Shown: piece after piece, positions 43,193 through 49,250 of the stretch
How the letters are laid out: each line of letters opens with the position of its first letter
Numbering within the stretch: position 1 is the first letter of the stretch
Assembly (NCBI GenBank): GCA_946221495.1
Contig: CAMIFA010000016.1
Span: 1 to 49,250 of the forward strand
Direction: 5' to 3'
From: an uncultured cyanobacterium
GTDB taxonomy: Bacteria; Cyanobacteriota; Cyanobacteriia; Cyanobacteriales; Chroococcidiopsidaceae
DNA: 49,250 nt
Translations under genes and position numbers: made by a program
Notes under the pieces: generated by a model
What the model saw: the letters and a program-made list of their open reading frames with translations, nothing else
What the model was told of the DNA's origin: nothing
The model's database searches: none

Positions 43193-43852
43193 ATGTTTTC
43201 TAATTCCAATCGCTGGGTTTTATCAATTTCTACAGTAGCTATAACTGTTGTAGGAAGTTTCAGCCCTCTAAACTCGCCTGTAGTTGCTCAGACTGCTCAA
43301 TGCAGTCCTCGAACCCCACAAGGAGGAAGTGCTCTCCCAGGGAATGTTCCACGCGATGTTCGGGTTCAGGCACAGGCAGCAGCTAATGCACTTCCTAATG
43401 TACCTAACGTTCAACTCACACGCTTTGGTTCTGAAGTAGAGAATGGAGTCAGAATTTGGGAGTTGAATGGTCGTCGCGGCGATAACGGTTGTCTGTTGGA
43501 AATTGATGCTATTTCAACGAGTCCAAGTAGTGACACAAGTGCAAGAGTAGAAGAGACTGAGTTACAACTGCCAATTGTAAGTCAATCTACATTACCGCAA
43601 CTTCCAGCAGCAGTACGCAATCGGCTAAGAGCAGAAGGTTTCACAGCAGCTCGTTTTCGGGTTGCTTTTATCGAGCAGAGTCGTAGGTTTACGCCTCCAA
43701 GACCTGTGCCACCTGTAAACCAGAATGCTATCGTTTATGAAATTGAGGGAACTTGTACTGCTAACATCTCGCGCTACTGCACAGCTGGGACAACAGGTGA
43801 AGCTGATATTAGTGCAGATGGCACGACATTTGTGTTTACACCATCTAGTTAA
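43193..43852 (+). CDS. Exported hypothetical protein with two similar repeats
   Basis: 219-aa protein with a Sec signal peptide (WVLSISTVAITVVGSF, cleavage probably after VVAQ). Two segments look alike: PRDVRVQAQAAANALPNVPN...IWELNG, and PAAVRNRLRAEGFTAARF...VYEIEG. Both are helix-then-strand units reminiscent of PepSY-like domains, which is a guess. Cysteines at C39, the DNGCLLE site, GTCTAN and RYC could form disulfides in the periplasm. GGAGG sits 7 bases before the ATG at 43193. A strong terminator follows, so it is monocistronic. Confidence 0.75.
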   Translation: MFSNSNRWVLSISTVAITVVGSFSPLNSPVVAQTAQCSPRTPQGGSALPGNVPRDVRVQAQAAANALPNVPNVQLTRFGSEVENGVRIWELNGRRGDNGCLLEIDAISTSPSSDTSARVEETELQLPIVSQSTLPQLPAAVRNRLRAEGFTAARFRVAFIEQSRRFTPPRPVPPVNQNAIVYEIEGTCTANISRYCTAGTTGEADISADGTTFVFTPSS

Positions 43853-43889
43853 TTCTCAAAGAGTGGCTAGTCTGTAGCTGTGTAGAGGT

Positions 43890-43928
43890 AGCTGCTGTAT
43901 TACCAGGGAGTAATACAGCAGCTATTTT
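43890..43928 (+). terminator. Rho-independent terminator after the exported protein
   Basis: Perfect 14-base arms AGCTGCTGTATTAC (43890-43903) and GTAATACAGCAGCT (43910-43923), 6-base loop CAGGGA, then ATTTTAAG. It lies 37 bases past the stop codon. Confidence 0.85.
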
Positions 43929-44740
43929 AAGTTGCTCAGTTGCGTCTTATTAAGCGATCGCCACAAATAAGCTATTAACAGAGGTAGTTCAATTAAGTTA
44001 TAGAAATTAATACTTAATGCGATCGCACCAAAGTACATCAGTATTAGTTAAGACTTAAACACCGTAAGAACACAGCAGCGTTCTTACAGGTTTATGCACA
44101 ACGCGCTGGGCTACACTACATCAAAGTGATTTCCTAAATAAAGGCTTAAGTCCTATTAGTGTTGATCTACAACCAAAACCTAATCAGCAGACGTAGACAA
44201 CAAAGGATTAAAATTAGCAGGGAACTTAAATACACAAACATCCAAGGACTTTTAGCTAGATAAGAGCAATGCGTACCTAGTAGGAAGCAGTGCCTCAACT
44301 TCCGGTGTAATTATGGTAGTTTGTTTGTTGCTCCACTACTTTTTGATAGTGTGTACCTCAGTTAATCTTAACTGAGCGATCGCTGTTAAACACTCACTAT
44401 ATTCATTAAGACAACAAAAAGCACTATACTCTGATGATGTTTTTAATCATACGTATACAAACTACACCAACATAGAAGCTTCGCCTTCAACCAAACCAAG
44501 GGCTTTGTCTAATCTGTAACTTTATAGTCACTAGAGGTGGAATATCAAGTCTAAGTAGCTATCAAGTAAAATATGTAATAACAGGGATAGGTACTTACCA
44601 ACCATTTTTCTTTTAATCTGCTTACTCATCTCAGTAACTCTTAAGTAGAATAGGCAAGAACCTAACAAAGAGCTAAAAACTGTATTTACTTGGTCTACGT
44701 AATTTAGTAGTAATTTAATTTACTTTAAGAACTTTTAATT
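43929..44740. other. 0.8-kb spacer before the GspE-like gene
   Basis: No gene is recognised. A hairpin GTAAGAAC/GTTCTTAC (44064-44071, 44080-44087) is the only strong structure; several HIP1 sites occur. The promoter of the ATPase gene lies somewhere within. Confidence 0.5.
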
Positions 44741-46414
44741 ATGCAAAGTCCTATTACCTCTACTTGGCAACGACTAAAAAAACAAGAACTCAGTTGTGAA
44801 GAAGCCCTGAAACTCTTGGTAGACGAGCAAGGAACTGTCAACCAAGCGCTACTCGACAAAGAAGTTAGTAACAGGTTTTTGCGGCACTTTCAAGACAAAA
44901 ATTCTTTACCACCAACAATCCCCCTACTACTGTGGCGTGGTTGCTACTACCTGGGAAGCCCTGTAACTTTAGCACCGGAAGCGATCGCCAAGCTGATTGA
45001 GCGTACTGGCAGCGACATTAAAATTATTCCAATTTCCGATAAAAGCTATCGTAGCTGGTTTCACGCCCAAAACCTCAACAACAACCGCATCAGCTCTGTA
45101 CCCCTAGTCAACCCGATAACTGGCGAACAAGAGCAAGAAAATATTACTGAAACTACCGAAATATCCCTCTCAAAAGCAGCTGACCAGATTGACCGGATTA
45201 GAACCTTACTTAGTGGAGCCTTACGCAACCGCGCCAGCGACATACACCTCGAACCAATGCCAGAAGGCTTAAGAGTCAGATATCGTATCGATGGAGTATT
45301 GCGCGATATTGTCACCTTACCAGTGGAACTCAGCCGACGGGTGATCGTGGCTTTAAAAGTCATGTGCAAAATGGACATTTCTGAGAACCGTCGCCCCCAA
45401 GATGGACGCATTGAAGAGCAGTATACTTCCGGCGAAGAAGTGGAACTTGGCATGGATATGCGCGTCAGCACCCTCCCCTGTGTCGGCGGTGAAAAAGCTG
45501 TAATTCGCCTATTACCGCGCAAAAACCCCTACTCCGAGTTAGATAAACTCGGCTTCACAGAAAAAACCTTACCGATTTACAAAACTTGGCTAGGGCAACC
45601 GCAAGGGATGATTATCCTCACAGGACCTACTGGAAGCGGTAAAACCAGCACACTCTACACCAGTTTACAAGCCGTTGCCAAGGAAAACGTCAACGTCGTC
45701 ACAGTAGAAGACCCAGTAGAATACGTCTTACCACGAATTACCCAAACTCAAGTACATGAAGCCGCAGGCATGACCTTTGCCGCCGGATTGCGCGCTATTC
45801 TCCGCCAAGATCCAGATATCATCATGGTGGGAGAAATTCGCGACAACGAAACAGCAGAAACAGCAGTCAGAGCAGCGCTAACAGGACACTTGGTATTTAC
45901 AACGCTGCACACGAATGATGCAGTGGGTGCAATTCCGCGTCTAAAGGATATTGGACCTGACCCGGGGTTACTGAGTGATGCGTTACTGGGAATTGTTGCT
46001 CAAAGATTAGTGCGGCGAGTTTGTCCGCATTGTGCCGAACCCTACACGCCAACCGAAACAGATTTGCGCGTCTTGGGCTTGGAGCGTGAGCATAATGTAC
46101 CAGGAGTATGGTTAAAAGGTCGCGGCTGTAATGCGTGTTTTAATTCTGGCTACTTGGGACGCGAGGCAGTTGTAGAGTTACTCGACATTGATGATACGGT
46201 GCGGGAAATCATTTACGAAGGTACGGTAACGCAATTACAACGGTATCTGCGAGAAATTGATTATGCATCGTTCCGCAAGGCGGCAATTGAGAAGGTAATA
46301 AGCGGCTTGACGACTGTGGATGAAGTATTGCGGGTGATACCTCGTAGCGCTTTACATCGCAATATATTAACTAAAGACCGGACACTTAAGTTTAAGCAAG
46401 TAGCTACAAATTAG
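44741..46414 (+). CDS. GspE/PulE/PilB family ATPase
   Basis: 557-aa secretion or pilus-assembly ATPase. Walker A is GPTGSGKT (residues 295-302), with an Asp box in VVTVEDPVEY, Walker B IIMVGEIRDNETAETA, His box HLVFTTLHTNDA and the four-Cys zinc element CPHC...CNAC near the C-terminus. SDIHLEPMPEGLRVRYRIDG marks the N2 domain. It is shorter than main cyanobacterial PilB (about 670 aa) and has no pilT, pilC or pilin beside it, so it is probably a second copy, possibly a PilB2 or exopolysaccharide-linked HpsB type. The subtype is uncertain. Confidence 0.88.
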   Translation: MQSPITSTWQRLKKQELSCEEALKLLVDEQGTVNQALLDKEVSNRFLRHFQDKNSLPPTIPLLLWRGCYYLGSPVTLAPEAIAKLIERTGSDIKIIPISDKSYRSWFHAQNLNNNRISSVPLVNPITGEQEQENITETTEISLSKAADQIDRIRTLLSGALRNRASDIHLEPMPEGLRVRYRIDGVLRDIVTLPVELSRRVIVALKVMCKMDISENRRPQDGRIEEQYTSGEEVELGMDMRVSTLPCVGGEKAVIRLLPRKNPYSELDKLGFTEKTLPIYKTWLGQPQGMIILTGPTGSGKTSTLYTSLQAVAKENVNVVTVEDPVEYVLPRITQTQVHEAAGMTFAAGLRAILRQDPDIIMVGEIRDNETAETAVRAALTGHLVFTTLHTNDAVGAIPRLKDIGPDPGLLSDALLGIVAQRLVRRVCPHCAEPYTPTETDLRVLGLEREHNVPGVWLKGRGCNACFNSGYLGREAVVELLDIDDTVREIIYEGTVTQLQRYLREIDYASFRKAAIEKVISGLTTVDEVLRVIPRSALHRNILTKDRTLKFKQVATN

Positions 46415-46425
46415 GCGATCGCTGC

Positions 46426-47055
46426 TTATCCTTTGGCTACTACACACTCTGATGGCATCGCATAGTAAATAATCGCCAGAAAGCGAATCGGTAGCGTTAG
46501 CAGCTTTTCTGGACCGTGAGGGATATCACCCCGAAACGTTAGGGAGTCACCAGGCTCTAGGAGATAAGTATACTGTCCATGACGGTATTCAATTTTGCCG
46601 GCAAGCATATATATAAACTCAATACCAGGATGCTCGAAGGTGGGAAAAACCTCAGAGGCATCATCCATAGTGATTAAAAACGGTTCAAAAAGCTTGGTTG
46701 GACCTTGATCGTACGCTAGGAGGTGGTAGGTATGACCGCGTTTTGTTCCTCGCCTTATAACCTCCATTCCCGCGCCATCTTTGACTAGCTGCGCGCCACC
46801 TTCTGGCATATTGTAGTTACGGAAAAGTGTTGCTAAAGACACACCCAGCGCACTAGCGATTTTAGCCAATGTTTCTAAGCTAGTTGCTGTTTGGGCATTT
46901 TCAATCTTAGACAACATTCCGCGAGAAACGGAGACTCGCTTGGCAACTTCCGCAATTGTCAAGCCATGCTGCTGCCGCAGTTCGCGGATAGTATTGCCTA
47001 AATAACGCTCCAGTGAATGATTCGCAGCTTCTATATCTGCATCAACTTCTGCCAT
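46426..47055 (-). CDS. XRE-family regulator with cupin sensor domain
   Basis: 209-aa regulator. Helix-turn-helix at about residues 17-75 (IRELRQQHGLTIAEVAKRVS, VSRGMLSKIENAQ). The cupin domain at about 110-195 shows HPGIEFIYMLAGKIEY and LEPGDSLTFRGDIPHGPE. This architecture (SinR/PuuR-like) usually senses small metabolites, often amino acids or amines. It is divergent from the sarcosine-oxidase operon with a 177-base gap, so it is the likely regulator of that operon. Confidence 0.9.
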   Translation of the reverse strand: MAEVDADIEAANHSLERYLGNTIRELRQQHGLTIAEVAKRVSVSRGMLSKIENAQTATSLETLAKIASALGVSLATLFRNYNMPEGGAQLVKDGAGMEVIRRGTKRGHTYHLLAYDQGPTKLFEPFLITMDDASEVFPTFEHPGIEFIYMLAGKIEYRHGQYTYLLEPGDSLTFRGDIPHGPEKLLTLPIRFLAIIYYAMPSECVVAKG

Positions 47056-47232
47056 GCTTTTACCTCGCGATCGCCTCTGTTTTAATTATGTATAATGCCA
47101 GGAAACTTTGTTGACACACATGAATTATTAAGGCACTATACACTAAATATCAAATATGAGGTTACATCAGGATTGTTGCCGTTGAAGTTCTGGGCGGCAA
47201 TAGCACTCTTTATGTTCTGATAGGAAAAAGCT

Positions 47233-48474
47233 ATGCCTTGGCGACTGCTAAAATTTGCGCTTGCGAAAGAATATCCAGAACCGCGAATGTTTCGGCAGCG
47301 CGATTGCCTTAAATCTAGCTACGATGCCATAATTATTGGTGGTGGCGGTCACGGATTAGCAGCAGCCTACTACCTAGCACGTGATTATGGAATGTCCAAC
47401 ATCGCTGTACTAGAAAAAGGTTACATCGGTGGCGGTAACACTGGACGCAATACAACAATAATTCGCTCCAACTACCTCACGCCTGAAGGAGTGAAATTTT
47501 ATGATGAATCTGTGCGGTTATGGCAAGATTTATCCCAGGATTTTGATTTAAATTTGTTTTACTCAACTCGCGGTCACTTCACCCTGGCACATACAGACTC
47601 GGCGCTGCGAACTATGCGCTGGCGGGCGGAAGTGAACAAACACTTGGGAATTAATAGCGAATTAGTAAGTCCAGCTCAAATCCTCAAAGCTTGTCCCCAT
47701 ATTGATCTTAATTGCGGTGGACACGCCCCAATATTGGGAGCGCTTTATCATGCTCCTGGTAGCATTGCGCGTCACGATGCAGTCGCCTGGGGGTATGGTA
47801 GAGGCGCAGATACACGCGGCGTAGAAATTCATCAGCAAACCCAAGTCTTGGGGATTACCGTTGAATCAGGGAAAGTAACAGGCGTAGAAACAACACGCGG
47901 CAAAATTTCCACACCACGAGTTTTATGTGCAGTCGCAGGATTCACCCCGCGCATTTTACAAATGGTGGGACTGCGATCGCCTCTTTATATCCATCCTTTG
48001 CAAGCAATGGTTAGTGAACCAATGAAGCCTTGGCTAGATCCGATTATTGTCTCTGGTAGTTTGCACGTATACGTTAGCCAAACAGCACGCGGAGAATTGG
48101 TTATGGGTGCATCGCTTGATCCTTACGAATTACATTCCACACGCTCAACTCTTGACTTTGCGGAAGGACTCGCTGCTCATATGTTGGAACTTTTCCCGTT
48201 TTTATCCCACGTCAAAGTGGTGCGCCAGTGGGCGGGAATGGCAGATATGACTCCAGATTTTGCGCCAATTATGGGTAAAACCGAGATTGAGGGATTTTAT
48301 CTAGATGCGGGCTGGGGAACATGGGGATTTAAGGCAACGCCTGTATGTGGCAAGACAATGGCGTATACCGTAGCTAGCGATCGCAACCACGATTTAATTA
48401 AAGACTTCTCCCTATCCCGATTTAGCAACTATGCCCTCGTCGGCGAAAAGGGCGCTGCTTCAGTAGGACACTAA
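47233..48474 (+). CDS. soxB: Sarcosine oxidase subunit beta
   Basis: FAD-dependent subunit (413 aa) of heterotetrameric sarcosine oxidase, which demethylates sarcosine to glycine and passes the carbon to tetrahydrofolate. The dinucleotide-binding IIIGGGGHGLAAAYYLA lies near residues 34-50; GGGNTGRNTTIIRSNYL, RQWAGMADMTPDFAPIMG and YLDAGWGTWGFKATP match SoxB. AGGAA lies 7-12 bases before the ATG. It heads the operon soxB-soxD-soxA. Related enzymes act on other N-methyl amino acids, so the exact substrate is open. Confidence 0.92.
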   Translation: MPWRLLKFALAKEYPEPRMFRQRDCLKSSYDAIIIGGGGHGLAAAYYLARDYGMSNIAVLEKGYIGGGNTGRNTTIIRSNYLTPEGVKFYDESVRLWQDLSQDFDLNLFYSTRGHFTLAHTDSALRTMRWRAEVNKHLGINSELVSPAQILKACPHIDLNCGGHAPILGALYHAPGSIARHDAVAWGYGRGADTRGVEIHQQTQVLGITVESGKVTGVETTRGKISTPRVLCAVAGFTPRILQMVGLRSPLYIHPLQAMVSEPMKPWLDPIIVSGSLHVYVSQTARGELVMGASLDPYELHSTRSTLDFAEGLAAHMLELFPFLSHVKVVRQWAGMADMTPDFAPIMGKTEIEGFYLDAGWGTWGFKATPVCGKTMAYTVASDRNHDLIKDFSLSRFSNYALVGEKGAASVGH

Positions 48475-48476
48475 AA

Positions 48477-48734
48477 ATGAAAATCATGACTTGTCCAATA
48501 AACGGTTCGCGGGCAATCTCTGAGTTTATCTACGGCGGCGAAATGAGAGTCATGCCTGATCCTCAAACTGCGGATGATGCGACTTGGACAGATTATGTAT
48601 TTAACCGTAACGGCGCACCAGGTATTAAAAAAGAATGGTGGTGTCACACCCCCAGTAATACGTGGTTCATTGCGGAACGTAATACGCTAACTGATGAAAT
48701 TCTCCGCACTTATTTATATGGTGAGGAATCTTAA
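48477..48734 (+). CDS. soxD: Sarcosine oxidase subunit delta
   Basis: 85-aa structural subunit of the same complex. It is recognised by CPINGSRAISEFIYGGE near the N-terminus and EWWCHTPSNTWFIAERNT near residue 60. Compared with the zinc-binding CPxCG form, the second Cys is replaced (CPING) and the later His/Cys pair is changed, so the zinc site is probably missing; I recall a related clade with the same pattern. Two bases separate it from soxB, and its stop overlaps the soxA start by one base (TAATG). Confidence 0.9.
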   Translation: MKIMTCPINGSRAISEFIYGGEMRVMPDPQTADDATWTDYVFNRNGAPGIKKEWWCHTPSNTWFIAERNTLTDEILRTYLYGEES

Positions 48735-49250
48735 TGACTTCTCGACTTCCGCCGATTGATGGTGAATGGATTGATCGCAATCAGCTCCTTGATTTCACTT
48801 TTGAGGGCAAGAGATTCTGGAGCTACGCTGGAGACACTGTAACAAGTGCGTTGTATGCTTCTGGACAGCATATTCTTGGACGCAGTTTCAAATACCATCG
48901 CCCTCGTGGCATTTTAAGCTTTGCCAACCATGACATCAATGCTTTGATGCAGTCGGGGCAAGAACTGAATCTGCGGGCAGATGTTACGCCCTTAGCAGCT
49001 GGAATGTCGCTAGCGGCGATTAATACCTTTGGTGGCGTGATCAGCGATCGCGCTAGTGTAATCAACTTTTTCGCGCCGTTTCTACCTGTTGGCTTTTACT
49101 ACAAAGCTTTTCACAGCAAGCTATTTCCTTTGTGGGAGCGGCTGATCCGCAACATCGGAGGACTAGGCAAGATAGATGTTTCCACGCCGCACATCCGTAC
49201 TCCAAAACGCTATGACTTTTGCGATGTCTTAGTAATTGGGGCGGGTGTAT
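48734..49250 (+). CDS. soxA: Sarcosine oxidase subunit alpha (partial)
   Basis: First 172 codons of the large subunit, cut by the window end. The N-terminal ferredoxin-like region has FEGKRFWSYAGDTVTSALYA and GRSFKYHRPRGILSFAN without cluster cysteines, as in SoxA. A linker with HIRTPKRYDF leads into the dinucleotide-binding domain starting DVLVIGAGV at the edge. The ATG overlaps the soxD stop. The remaining roughly 800 residues, including the aminomethyltransferase-like part, and any soxG lie outside. Confidence 0.9.
   Translation, partial: MTSRLPPIDGEWIDRNQLLDFTFEGKRFWSYAGDTVTSALYASGQHILGRSFKYHRPRGILSFANHDINALMQSGQELNLRADVTPLAAGMSLAAINTFGGVISDRASVINFFAPFLPVGFYYKAFHSKLFPLWERLIRNIGGLGKIDVSTPHIRTPKRYDFCDVLVIGAGV

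Noticed and set aside
47110..47135. Sigma70-type promoter TTGACA...TATACA for the sox operon
   Set aside because: Spacer of 20 bases is outside the usual 16-18; not strong enough to list as a feature.

Overview
The window is chromosomal DNA from a cyanobacterium. HIP1 octamers (GCGATCGC) occur throughout, inside genes and between them. The gene content is cyanobacterial: PxcA, the complete urea transporter urtABCDE behind a textbook NtcA promoter, a PlmA-type GntR regulator, a DUF3685 receiver protein, a Mo-nitrogenase C-terminal-domain protein, and the asd-dapA-rnj and tig-clpP-clpX blocks. Base composition is moderate to AT-rich, with long AT-rich spacers. Many short tandem repeats with 7- or 8-base periods suggest a filamentous or Chroococcidiopsis/Gloeocapsa-like lineage rather than a streamlined marine one. 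That placement is a guess.

Layout. (1) 0-6 kb: Ser/Thr kinase, a helicase-like ATPase whose frame is interrupted by an in-frame octamer microsatellite, pxcA, and a convergent unknown gene. (2) 6-12.3 kb: cobU; then a GAF protein and an HxlR-receiver fusion regulator, divergent from an aldehyde dehydrogenase and a short-chain dehydrogenase; a small Cys-containing unknown; rnz. (3) 12.6-15.7 kb: SpoIID-like protein, a second octamer array, a membrane protein, tRNA-His. (4) 15.9-21.5 kb: NtcA promoter and urtABCDE. (5) 21.5-24.9 kb: an accessory stretch with a 60-aa membrane protein, a decayed TnpB gene with its right-end hairpin, and the Mo-nitrogenase-C protein. (6) 24.9-33.3 kb: housekeeping genes, rnj-dapA-asd on the minus strand and tig-clpP-clpX on the plus strand. 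(7) 33.4-39.7 kb: alpha/beta hydrolase, a DUF433/DUF5615 toxin-antitoxin-like pair, plmA, a dienelactone hydrolase, an S1-domain protein, then remnants and small paired genes (a toxin-like gene broken by an amber codon, DUF2283, DUF6883, DUF4926). (8) 39.8-49.2 kb: DUF3685 pseudo-receiver protein carrying a palindromic insert, a PerR/Fur regulator, a 1.15-kb AT-rich desert, an exported protein, an orphan GspE/PilB ATPase, a cupin-type regulator, and the start of a heterotetrameric sarcosine-oxidase operon (soxB-soxD-soxA) cut by the window end.

Functional themes. Nitrogen is represented by the NtcA-driven urea transporter, PlmA (a partner of the PII/PipX network) and the sarcosine-oxidase-type operon. 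Proteostasis is represented by trigger factor with ClpP/ClpX. The least conventional module is the HxlR-receiver regulator sharing a short divergent promoter region with an aldehyde dehydrogenase/SDR pair and followed by a GAF protein. It looks like an aldehyde or redox-stress response unit, but this is inference. Mobile-DNA effects are prominent: an octamer array and a palindromic repeat lie in frame inside two different genes, and the same octamer also occurs between genes.
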